Below are positions 29,433-38,320 of a DNA stretch of 64,000 bases, one piece after another; the first letter of the stretch is position 1, and each line of letters starts with the position of its first letter. The position numbers and the translations under genes are program-made. The stretch covers positions 1-64,000 of the forward strand of contig JAJYXU010000062.1 in NCBI GenBank assembly GCA_021801605.1, written 5' to 3'. The notes below the pieces were generated by a model. It saw nothing but the letters and a program-made list of their open reading frames with translations. It had not been told where the DNA came from and did not search any database. This stretch comes from Bacteroidota bacterium (GTDB lineage: Bacteria > Bacteroidota > Ignavibacteria > Ignavibacteriales > Melioribacteraceae).

Positions 29433-30559
29433 CGCAAAATAAGAATTACCGTTCCAATACAAAGTACCGCCACAGTGACCCAGCGGGAATAAGCCGGGTA
29501 TCTGCTTTTTAAATTGCCCCATACTTTTGCAAGTGCAAGCATAAGTACAATCAAAACCGCTGTTACAATTAGGCATTGCAGTAAATTGTAATTCTGCTCT
29601 GATATTTGTATTAAACTTTTTCCCCAGAATATTTCCCGGTAAATTAATTGAAGATGTACCCAATAAATTAAAAGTGATTCACGGCTAACATCCAGGATAA
29701 GTGATTTATAATTCTCTTTATTCTGTAGATAAAACCAGAAGGTCCCGAGTGAAAAAAGTATGACTCCAAACCTTTCAAAAAAGAAAAATAGGTTGGGTCG
29801 AATGTTAGCCAACTGTGCTGGAAATAAAATATACAGAACAACAACACTAATAAGATAAAATGCTGCCCCTATAATAATCAGTCTTTTTGCAAACTCTTTT
29901 TCTGTTTTTCCCTGCTTGGCTTTGATATAATATTTTGCAACATAGGCACCGCTAAAAACAAAAGCCCACCATGGAAATCCCGGAAAGAGCGAGCCATGCA
30001 TTTTATTAAAATAATTTGCAAAGAATAGTGGCATGTATTGTGTAAAATCTATATTCCATGTTAGCGGACTTACAATTAATACAATTGCAGTTACAATCAG
30101 AGAGAAATTGTAAAAACGGTTTTCTGATTTTATAAAGATTCGAGCCAGCAGTAGAAATATAAGTCCGGTCGAAATTAATTGAAGAATATCAACAGTGTAT
30201 AAACTTTCTAGATTCGATTGTGTCGGGTTGGCTAAAATTTTTGTTAATGAGTAATAGGGAATATGGAGAGAATACCCGACAAAAAAGATTAGTCCTATTC
30301 TTGATACTTTACGCCAAAACTCTTTTCCAAACATTCTTAGCTGTTCAATTCCTTTCTGCAGAGAAAGAACGAAAACCAATCCCGAAGCGAAACTAAATGA
30401 AGGTGCTACTAATCCGTTAATAAAATTCAAATAGGTGAACCACCAAGTCTCTCGGAGTGCCGGGGTTAATAATGTATTCACTACATGCACCTCAATCATA
30501 ATTATTAATGCCAGCCCTTTTAATAGATCAATAAATAATGCCCGGTTCTTTAGACTCAT
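29429..30559 (-). CDS. DUF1624/heparan-alpha-glucosaminide N-acetyltransferase-like membrane protein
   Basis: RALFIDLLKGLALIIMIEVHVVNTLL; about 10 TM segments. Confidence 0.7.
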   Translation of the reverse strand: MSLKNRALFIDLLKGLALIIMIEVHVVNTLLTPALRETWWFTYLNFINGLVAPSFSFASGLVFVLSLQKGIEQLRMFGKEFWRKVSRIGLIFFVGYSLHIPYYSLTKILANPTQSNLESLYTVDILQLISTGLIFLLLARIFIKSENRFYNFSLIVTAIVLIVSPLTWNIDFTQYMPLFFANYFNKMHGSLFPGFPWWAFVFSGAYVAKYYIKAKQGKTEKEFAKRLIIIGAAFYLISVVVLYILFPAQLANIRPNLFFFFERFGVILFSLGTFWFYLQNKENYKSLILDVSRESLLIYWVHLQLIYREIFWGKSLIQISEQNYNLLQCLIVTAVLIVLMLALAKVWGNLKSRYPAYSRWVTVAVLCIGTVILILR

Positions 30560-30705
30560 TGTCCGCTCGAAAAATTTTGTGTTAAGATAATAAATTTAAA
30601 ATGTTTTCAATAATGCAATCGGATAAATCTTAACATTTTATATTGTATCATCTCTGGCGAAAATTTATTAATTTATAACTAGAACAAGTAAATAAATGGG
30701 GCTTT

Positions 30706-31395
30706 ATGAATCTTGTTTTTGATATTGAAACCGTCAGCGTTGGTTTTGAAACGCTTTCCGAATCCCAGCAGGAATTCCTGCTGCGTTATACAGAATCCGA
30801 AAAAGATCATCAGAAAAAAACTGAATTGATCGAAGAAACCATCCGTTATCTCAGTCTGTATCCTTACACTGCTAAAATTATTGCGCTTGGGTTGTTCAAT
30901 ACTGAAAAGGGAAAAGCTATGGTTTTTTATGAAGGCGGTGAAGATGATGAGTGGGTTGCCGAAGAGAAAATTACTAAGTACAAAGGTGTAGATGAAAAAC
31001 AAATGCTTTCATATTTCTGGAAATATGCTGATAAGGCGGAAAAATTAATTTCATTTAACGGTAGAAATTTTGATCTCCCTTTTATAATGATTCGTTCTGC
31101 AATAAACAAAATCAAGCCAACCAAAAATTATTTAAAGAATCGTTACGACTCATCTCACCATATAGATTTGCTTGAACAGTTTACATTCTACGGTCTCACT
31201 AAGAAATTTAATCTTGATTTCTATTGTCATGCTTTCGGCATCGAATCGCCAAAATCCAAAGGCATTACCGGTATGGATGTTAAAGAACTATACCGTGCCG
31301 GAAGGATGAAAGATATTGCAATTTACTGCGGTTTGGATGTAAGGGCAACATTCGAGCTTTTTCAAATTTGGAACGAATACCTTAATATTTCCTGA
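30706..31395 (+). CDS. Predicted PolB-like 3'-5' exonuclease
   Basis: LVFDIETVS, LISFNGRNFDLPFI, YCGLDVRATFELF: DEDD exonuclease motifs. Confidence 0.85.
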   Translation: MNLVFDIETVSVGFETLSESQQEFLLRYTESEKDHQKKTELIEETIRYLSLYPYTAKIIALGLFNTEKGKAMVFYEGGEDDEWVAEEKITKYKGVDEKQMLSYFWKYADKAEKLISFNGRNFDLPFIMIRSAINKIKPTKNYLKNRYDSSHHIDLLEQFTFYGLTKKFNLDFYCHAFGIESPKSKGITGMDVKELYRAGRMKDIAIYCGLDVRATFELFQIWNEYLNIS

Positions 31396-31600
31396 CTAAA
31401 AATAGAATCCCAAAGTTTTAAGGCATCAATGAGTCTTCTCTAAAAAGGTAATTTCATTATGGAAAAATTTTGAATTCGGTTTATTTTCACAATCCAAAAT
31501 AATGGAATAGACCTTTTTAGATACGCCTCATAAATCATTTTTCAGAAATATGTCCCTGTTCCGGTTAAACAACAACATCAATAACTAATTGGAGTTTTAT

Positions 31601-32014
31601 ATGAACACAAAAAAAATGATTATCGCAGTCATCGCTGTTTTTATTCTTCTGGAAGCCACAAACTTCCTCATACACGGCCTATTTCTCTCCAAGACTTATG
31701 AGGGTCTGACAGATGTTTTCCGTCCTATGGAAGAAATGAGCAGTATGATGTGGAGGATGTGGATCGCAGATCTCGTCTGGTCTTTCTTCTTTGTATTTAT
31801 TTTTATTAAAGGATACCAGAACAAAGGAATTTTGGAAGGAGTCCGCTACGGAGTTTATATTGCATTGTTCATGAACTTTGTGGCAGCTGTTGCACAAAAT
31901 GCAGTTTACCCAATTCCCGATACGTTAGCTCTGCAATGGTTTATTTATGGATCCATACAATCAATACTGCTCGGAGTAGTCACGGCATTGATTTATAAAC
32001 CAAAAGCAGCGTAA
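31601..32014 (+). CDS. Hypothetical four-TM membrane protein
   Basis: 138 aa, hydrophobic helices, RBS upstream of MNTKKMIIAV. Confidence 0.6.
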   Translation: MNTKKMIIAVIAVFILLEATNFLIHGLFLSKTYEGLTDVFRPMEEMSSMMWRMWIADLVWSFFFVFIFIKGYQNKGILEGVRYGVYIALFMNFVAAVAQNAVYPIPDTLALQWFIYGSIQSILLGVVTALIYKPKAA

Positions 32015-32135
32015 TACACGATAAAATAACACTTTTTATAAAAGGGGCGCCGCTGACGCGCCTCTTTTTCTGTAAATAAATTTTGTTTTAAAAAATCTTA
32101 CCCCTTATCTTCAGCTGCACTATTTGAGCAATTGA

Positions 32136-32762
32136 TTGAAAGAAAAATATTCCGATGCAACGGGAATAATCCTCTCGGGTGGTTTGAGCAGCCGGATGGG
32201 CACTGATAAAGCTTTACTTAGGATTGGTAACCAAACTATTATAGAAAGAATATGTGTTGTAATGTCGAAGGTCTTTAAAAATATTTTAATCAGCACAAAT
32301 GATTTTGAAAGCTACAGGTTTCTTGGTTTACCAATGGCTGCAGATGTTTACAAAGGTTATGGTCCCCTTTCTGGAATTCATGCAACTCTTGTTATATCAA
32401 AAACAGTTAGAAATTTTATCCTTTCATGCGATTTACCATTAATGTCGGAAGAAATGATTCGTTTCATTACCGAATATAAAACTGCAAGATCTATTTCCAT
32501 TTCATCGGCTGGCGGTAGGGATCAGCATTTATGCGGGATTTATAATAAATCATTAATTCCCGTCATCGAAGATATTCTGCGCAGTTCGAATAATTCTGAA
32601 AATAAAAATGGAAAAAGTTCTTCAAGCGTAAAAAATTTGATACTAAATACCGGTACTGAAATAATTGAGGCAGATATTCTTCCTTTCTATAAGGAAGATA
32701 TTTATTTCAACATGAACACCATAGATGACTTTGAGTTTATCAAAAAGAAAATTTTAGAATGA
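32136..32762 (+). CDS. mobA: Molybdenum cofactor guanylyltransferase-like protein
   Basis: GIILSGGLSSRMGTDKALLRIGNQTIIER; FILSCDLPLMSEEM. Confidence 0.85.
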   Translation: MKEKYSDATGIILSGGLSSRMGTDKALLRIGNQTIIERICVVMSKVFKNILISTNDFESYRFLGLPMAADVYKGYGPLSGIHATLVISKTVRNFILSCDLPLMSEEMIRFITEYKTARSISISSAGGRDQHLCGIYNKSLIPVIEDILRSSNNSENKNGKSSSSVKNLILNTGTEIIEADILPFYKEDIYFNMNTIDDFEFIKKKILE

Positions 32763-33031
32763 GAAAAACGCTAAGACTAAATATCAAGTTTCTTTTAACA
32801 GCTTATTTTTTTGTTCTTCTTACAGCGGGATTCTTCATCTATGGCGTGTATTGGTATATAAATGTTCCGGTTGACGAAAAAGTGGAAAAATATCGCGTTG
32901 AACAATTGAAGAAACAAACAGTTGCAGATGAATCAGCTTTCACTGATCTGCCTCTCATACCAGATAGTAGAGAAGGTTGTGTAACCTGCCATTCAGAAGT
33001 TAAAGGAAATGATTTCTCGAGAGCAAAATAA
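32759..33031 (+). CDS. Short membrane-anchored protein with one CxxCH heme motif (possibly truncated cytochrome c)
   Basis: N-terminal TM; GCVTCHSEVKGNDFSRAK at the C-terminus. Confidence 0.5.
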   Translation: MRKTLRLNIKFLLTAYFFVLLTAGFFIYGVYWYINVPVDEKVEKYRVEQLKKQTVADESAFTDLPLIPDSREGCVTCHSEVKGNDFSRAK

Positions 33032-33381
33032 TATAATGGACACTATGAACGGAGTTGTGAGTGTTGATAAATGGGTCTTTGGTTAAGCTGATTCTCCGCC
33101 TTCATTGCCAAAACTTTCAACTCCTGCCGTTGGCGGAAAAGCTGCAAAGAAAAAGAAAGAAGGATGCTGATTTATCATCAATATTCAACTATCCGGCGCG
33201 TGATTTCCACATATAGCGCCGGATTTACCTGCCTAAATTTATTCAAGACAACATAGCCGTTATCTCATTTTTTAGAAGTTATTGTATTCTTTTTCTTACA
33301 AATAGGAAGAAAAAAAGTAACAATGCTGAAAATTTTGAAAAAAAACCTTACATTATCTATTGGCAGTAAAGTTGATACTCA

Positions 33382-33412
33382 TTGATATCAACAATTAGGA
33401 TATTGATCAATA
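33382..33412. promoter_or_regulatory. Palindrome pair upstream of the MerR-type gene, candidate operators
   Basis: TTGATATCAA (33382-33391) and TATTGATCAATA (33401-33412), 4 bp before ATG 33416. Confidence 0.45.
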
Positions 33413-33415
33413 ATT

Positions 33416-33856
33416 ATGTTAGCACAAAACGTCTCCGATAATCCGGTTTATACCATAAGCACTGCCGCAAGCTTACTGAATATTTCAGTCCATACCCTAA
33501 GAATGTATGAAAGAGAAGGATTAATCCTTCCCTATAAAAAAGAGAGCCACCAAAGATTGTATTCCGATAAAGATCTCGAACGGATGCGATGCATTAGAAA
33601 AACAATATCGGAAGATAAGATTGGAATTGAAGGGATTCGTAGAATCCTTTCGTTGATACCATGCTGGGGTATTTTAAATTGTTCAAAAAAAGATAGACTA
33701 AATTGCCACGCTTACAGTGAGTATACTAAACCTTGCTGGATGCTTAATCACAAAGATAATTATTGTGCTTCACGAGATTGCCGTACTTGCCAGGTGTATT
33801 CATCTTTTGGAAACTGTAAGAGCATCAAAGACAAACTAAAAGAAATCATTTTATAA
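33416..33856 (+). CDS. MerR-family regulator with cysteine-rich C-terminal domain
   Basis: ISVHTLRMYEREGLILPYKKESHQRLYSDKDLERMRCI; C-terminal CWGILNC..NCHAY..PCWML..YCASRDCRTCQVY..GNC. Confidence 0.85.
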   Translation: MLAQNVSDNPVYTISTAASLLNISVHTLRMYEREGLILPYKKESHQRLYSDKDLERMRCIRKTISEDKIGIEGIRRILSLIPCWGILNCSKKDRLNCHAYSEYTKPCWMLNHKDNYCASRDCRTCQVYSSFGNCKSIKDKLKEIIL

Positions 33857-33882
33857 CTCTAAATTAAAATTAAGGAAAAACT

Positions 33883-35112
33883 ATGAAGAAATTATTGATA
33901 CTCGGGGCTGGAACAGCGGGGACTATGATGCTGAATAAATTAAGCAATGTCTTAGATAAAAATGAATGGCAGATCACCATCGTAGATCAGCATGAAACAC
34001 ATTATTACCAACCCGGGTTCTTGTTCATTCCGTTCGGTATCTACAAAAGAAAAGATGTCATCAAGCCAAAAAGGGATTTCTTTCCATCGGAGGCGAATGT
34101 AATTGTTTCGGAAATTGAAAAGATCGAACCCAAAGAAAACCGGGTGATACTTAAGGATAGCAAAGTTCTTTCGTACGATATTTTGATAATAGCAACCGGC
34201 GCGCAGATAAAACCCGAGGAGACTGAAGGATTGAAAGGAGAACTTTGGCACAAAAATGTTTTTGACTTCTATACAATTGAAGGTGCGTGCGCATTATCTA
34301 ATTTCTTTAAGCATTGGGAAGGCGGAAAACTTGTTCTGAACATTACAGAAATGCCGATTAAATGTCCTGTGGCGCCGCTTGAATTTGTTTTTCTTGCCGA
34401 TTCATATTTCACTGAAAGGGGAATGAGAGATAAAGTTGAAATTCATTTTGTAACCCCTCTTCCCGGTGCTTTTACAAAACCAAAAGCATCGTCAATCCTT
34501 GGTGATTTTCTCGATAAGAAAAACATAAAACTAACTACCGACTTCAGCATAGCGAGAGTGGATAACGAGCAGAAAAAAATTATTTCGTGGGACGAACGTG
34601 AAGTGGATTTCGATGTGTTAGTTACCATTCCTACAAACATGGGAAATGAAGTCATGGCAAGGAGTGGGATGGGTAATGAACTGAATTTTGTTCCCACCGA
34701 TAAACAAACGCTTAGGTCTCTCGAATATGAAAATATTTTTGTGATTGGCGATGCAACGGATTTGCCAAGCTCAAAAGCAGGATCAGTCGCTCACTTTCAA
34801 GCAGAGATTCTTTTCGAAAATATTTTAAGTGTTATAGAGGGAAGAGAACCAAAGGAAAAATTTGACGGTCATGCCAACTGTTTTATCGAATCCGGTTTTG
34901 GCAAAGGAATTTTGATTGATTTCAATTATGATACAGAACCACTCCCGGGAAAATTTCCACTGCCGGGTATTGGTCCATTTTCTCTGCTGGAAGAAACAAA
35001 AATGAATCACTACGGTAAGGTGATGTTCCGATGGATGTATTGGAATTTCTTATTGAAAGGAATTGAATTACCGATTGAATCTCAGATGTCAATGGCTGGA
35101 AAGAGGATGTAA
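33883..35112 (+). CDS. Sulfide:quinone oxidoreductase/flavocytochrome c-sulfide-dehydrogenase-like flavoprotein
   Basis: ILGAGTAGTMMLNKL, HYYQPGFLFIPFG, NITEMPIKCPVAPLEFVFL, IFVIGDATDLPSSKAGSVAHFQAE. Confidence 0.85.
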   Translation: MKKLLILGAGTAGTMMLNKLSNVLDKNEWQITIVDQHETHYYQPGFLFIPFGIYKRKDVIKPKRDFFPSEANVIVSEIEKIEPKENRVILKDSKVLSYDILIIATGAQIKPEETEGLKGELWHKNVFDFYTIEGACALSNFFKHWEGGKLVLNITEMPIKCPVAPLEFVFLADSYFTERGMRDKVEIHFVTPLPGAFTKPKASSILGDFLDKKNIKLTTDFSIARVDNEQKKIISWDEREVDFDVLVTIPTNMGNEVMARSGMGNELNFVPTDKQTLRSLEYENIFVIGDATDLPSSKAGSVAHFQAEILFENILSVIEGREPKEKFDGHANCFIESGFGKGILIDFNYDTEPLPGKFPLPGIGPFSLLEETKMNHYGKVMFRWMYWNFLLKGIELPIESQMSMAGKRM

Positions 35113-35113
35113 A

Positions 35114-35821
35114 ATGGAAGAAATTAAAACACAAAAGCAAATCGATGAAATAAATAGAAAGTTAGATATTATCCTTGAAGAGATTGAACTTCAGAGAAAA
35201 CATCGTCGTGAAATGGATGATCTAAAAGATGATCTGATGCGTGTTGGTAAGGATTTTTACGATACTGCCGTTGTTGAACTAGAAGCTGTTCATGATCATG
35301 TAAATACCAAGGACATACTGCACCTCGGAAAATACCTTCTGAGAAATGTAAACACCATCAATCGAAGTATTGAACAATTGGAGAGCTTGAAAGATTTTCT
35401 TGTGGATGTTTCGCCTCTTGTGAGAGAATCCATCTTAGATTTTATGAAAACACTGGATGAGATTGATAGAAAAGGTTATTTCGAATTCGCTAAGGAGCTT
35501 ACAAACATTGCAGATAATATAGTTACATCCTTCAGTAAAGAAGAGGTAAGAAGTCTCGGCGATAACATCGTTACAATTCTCAACACAGTAAAAAATCTTA
35601 CACAACCGGATATGCTTCATACGATCAATAATGCTCTTAATATGTATAAGCAGCTTGATATTGTTGTGAAGAAAGATGTATCGCTCTTTGGAATAATGAA
35701 AGAGTTAAACACACCGGAAGCGAAAAGAGGTTTAACATTTGCACTTGAGTTCTTGAAAAATCTTGCAAGTCCACAAAACGGTAAAGAAATCATTGAAATA
35801 GATTCAACAAAAAATAAATAA
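35114..35821 (+). CDS. DUF1641 domain protein
   Basis: Coiled-coil N-terminus; TPEAKRGLTFALEFLKNLA C-terminal motif; next to SQR-like gene; start at ATG 35114. Confidence 0.75.
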   Translation: MEEIKTQKQIDEINRKLDIILEEIELQRKHRREMDDLKDDLMRVGKDFYDTAVVELEAVHDHVNTKDILHLGKYLLRNVNTINRSIEQLESLKDFLVDVSPLVRESILDFMKTLDEIDRKGYFEFAKELTNIADNIVTSFSKEEVRSLGDNIVTILNTVKNLTQPDMLHTINNALNMYKQLDIVVKKDVSLFGIMKELNTPEAKRGLTFALEFLKNLASPQNGKEIIEIDSTKNK

Positions 35822-35834
35822 AGGAGAGATAAAA

Positions 35835-36152
35835 ATGGCAGTAAAAGAATATGCAGGCAAAATGGTAGAACTTGATGCCGATGGTAATTTAGCAAAACGA
35901 ACGGACTGGAATGAAGATGTAGCTAAAGCATTGGCTGTTGAAGAAGGTATTCCTGAGCTTAATGATAGGCGTTGGCTCGTAATCAATTACATGAGAAAAG
36001 AATTCGAAGCCAAAGGAGATGCACCATCGATTAGAAAACTAACCAAAGAAAGCGGTGTTGATACAAAAGAATTGTATACACTCTTTCCGGGTGGACCGGC
36101 TAAAAAAGCTGCACGCATTGCAGGATTACCAAAACCAAAAGGATGTATTTAA
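35835..36152 (+). CDS. TusE/DsrC-family sulfurtransferase-like protein
   Basis: DADGNLAKRTDWNEDVAKALAVEEGI..RRWLVINYMRKEFEAKGDAPSIRKLTK..LFPGGPAKKAARIAGLPKPKGCI, penultimate Cys. Confidence 0.9.
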   Translation: MAVKEYAGKMVELDADGNLAKRTDWNEDVAKALAVEEGIPELNDRRWLVINYMRKEFEAKGDAPSIRKLTKESGVDTKELYTLFPGGPAKKAARIAGLPKPKGCI

Positions 36153-36163
36153 TTAGAGGAGAA

Positions 36164-36661
36164 ATGAAAATGGCAGAACCAATCAAAAAAGTTTCGATCG
36201 TTATTTCAAGAGGATCACTTGAAGGAGTATATCCCGGATTAATTATGGCTAACGGTGCAAGAATGGAAGGAATTGAAGCCACAATATTTTTTACATTCTT
36301 CGGATTACACGCCGTTATTGAAAAAAAGATGGATAAGCTCAAAGTAGCTACAGTCGGCAATCCGGCAATGTGTGTTCCTTCGGCAATGGGACCGGGTTTA
36401 CCTACATGGATGGGCGCCGTTCCCGGAATGTCATGGTTCGCTACGGGAATGATGAAAAAAGAAATTGAAAAATTGGATATTCCACCTGTAAGAGAATTTA
36501 TTGAAATGATTCATGATACGGGCTGCGAAATTTACGGCTGTAAAGCGACCGTTGAGATGTTTCATTTAACAAAAAAAGACTTCTGTCCGCAAGTTGATGA
36601 TATTATCTCTGTCGGTCAATTCTATGAAAAATCGGCTGGTTCACAGATAATCTTTACTTAA
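36164..36661 (+). CDS. DsrE/DsrE2-family protein
   Basis: KVSIVISRGSLEGVYPGLIMANGARMEGIEATIFFTFFGLHAV; CEIYGCKATVEMF. Confidence 0.85.
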   Translation: MKMAEPIKKVSIVISRGSLEGVYPGLIMANGARMEGIEATIFFTFFGLHAVIEKKMDKLKVATVGNPAMCVPSAMGPGLPTWMGAVPGMSWFATGMMKKEIEKLDIPPVREFIEMIHDTGCEIYGCKATVEMFHLTKKDFCPQVDDIISVGQFYEKSAGSQIIFT

Positions 36662-36698
36662 GAATAAGATCAAGAGCAAGAAATTATTTATAAAGGCG

Positions 36699-36925
36699 GG
36701 TTCTAAAAAACTATCTTTTGTAAAAATTTAACGCAGAGAACCTACCTGCCGGTAGAGTCTGTTGCAGAACTCGAGTATGTCATTCACACTTAAATTTAGA
36801 ATTAGTGCGATTATTAGCATAGAGATTCTTCATTTCTCCGGCTAATGCCGGATTCATTCAGAATGACAAGTTCTGCAACACGCTCGGTAGGCAGGCGCAG
36901 AGAATATTGAGGTTTTTAGAACCAC
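36699..36925. mobile_element. TIR element ggttctaaaaa...tttttagaacc with secondary repeat(s) inside
   Basis: Ends match the 50242-50332 copy; centre replaced by GTTGCAGAACT...GTCATTC / GAATGAC..AGTTCTGCAAC. Confidence 0.65.
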
Positions 36926-36993
36926 CCTAAAGTAAAAAAAGTTTTGTTTTTAATCTTACTCTTACCCATAATCTTTTTATTAACAACTAACCG

Positions 36994-38109
36994 GTGAGAG
37001 TTATGATGAAAAAAATAGCGCTGCTTCTTACAATAGTACTGTTTTCAAATGTTTTTGCTTCTAACCATGGCATTTATTTGCTGACGGTTGCTAATGTAAA
37101 AGGGGATATCAACAAAGTTGGAGATGAACTAAAAACTAAATTAAAAAATGCCGGTTACAACATTCTCAATTACATAGAGATTGCTTCACCGGATATCGTT
37201 AGACAAAAGAAAGATGATCAGTGCGGTTTCAAATCAAAGTTGATCTTACTCGGCTCAAACGAATTCACAAAAATGATAACAGCGCACGGTAACAAATATT
37301 TGATTGCTGCATTTCTGAGAGTAGGGCTATATGAAACACCTGATGGAATTCAAATTATTATTGCCGATCCGGAGACAATTAACCGGATTGTCTTTAACGA
37401 TTTCTGGGAAAACGGAAAAGAAAACGATTACAATCAAGTTGTTGCAAAGACAAAAGAATTCAAAGCCAATCTTGTAAAAACAATTCATTCGATCAGCGTA
37501 GGAACTAAAATTGAAAAAGCGCTTGAACCGATACGCAGCGATGAAGATTTGCGCGAATCTTCCCGCGATATGTTTATGATGGTTGGCAAAATGACCTTCT
37601 TCAACGATGAAGATCAATTCCCAATGATTTATTCACGTAAGAACAGTGAAGGAAAAAAAGGTCTGGAAAAATTGATCAGCGAAATGGAAAGCAATATTAA
37701 AAACTTCAAACCGGCAAAAGATGATGTTGATTACCGTTACGTTGCATCACCGGAAGTTTTGAAATGGAGAATCATTGGTCATGTTTATTCACCGGATTCT
37801 TCCTCTGTTCTGCTTGGTATTACAAGACCACAGACAGAAGGATTATCATTTCAAATTGCCGGCTCGAGCCGCGAAACCAAAGAAAACAAATGCCCGGGTA
37901 TAGATCACGTTGTTGCGTATCCAATTGAAGTTTTGATCACTCAAAAAGATGGTCAGTTGCAAGTATCCACCGCGCGAGAAATGTTTAGAATGGATATGTA
38001 CTTCTGGGATGCCGGTAAGATGGCTTTTATGAATCACATGAGCATGCCGTCGGTGTTGGATGAATCAATAGGCAAAGCTTTGCTTGGTAAAGATTATACT
38101 AAAGATTAA
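36994..38109 (+). CDS. Secreted hypothetical protein
   Basis: Signal peptide MKKIALLLTIVLFSNVFA; no family recognised with confidence. Confidence 0.6.
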   Translation: MRVMMKKIALLLTIVLFSNVFASNHGIYLLTVANVKGDINKVGDELKTKLKNAGYNILNYIEIASPDIVRQKKDDQCGFKSKLILLGSNEFTKMITAHGNKYLIAAFLRVGLYETPDGIQIIIADPETINRIVFNDFWENGKENDYNQVVAKTKEFKANLVKTIHSISVGTKIEKALEPIRSDEDLRESSRDMFMMVGKMTFFNDEDQFPMIYSRKNSEGKKGLEKLISEMESNIKNFKPAKDDVDYRYVASPEVLKWRIIGHVYSPDSSSVLLGITRPQTEGLSFQIAGSSRETKENKCPGIDHVVAYPIEVLITQKDGQLQVSTAREMFRMDMYFWDAGKMAFMNHMSMPSVLDESIGKALLGKDYTKD

Positions 38110-38207
38110 GGGTATCTCTAAAAACTATTTTTTCAGAAATAGAACACAGATAAAACGGATAAAAACAGATTTTCACAGATTAGCTTTTGAAGTTATTAGA
38201 GATGCCC
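38110..38207. mobile_element. TIR element enclosing an acagataaaacggat-type repeat
   Basis: GGGTATCTCTAAAAACT (38110-38126)/AGTTATTAGAGATGCCC (38191-38207), 15/17 complementary. Confidence 0.65.
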
Positions 38208-38320
38208 TAAAATTTATTCTGGATAAGCAATACAAACAAAATGAATGTGAAAAATATGCTTCATGCAGTATGAGAGAAAATACAAAACAATCACAAATTA
38301 ATTCACAAAGAGGTTCATTT

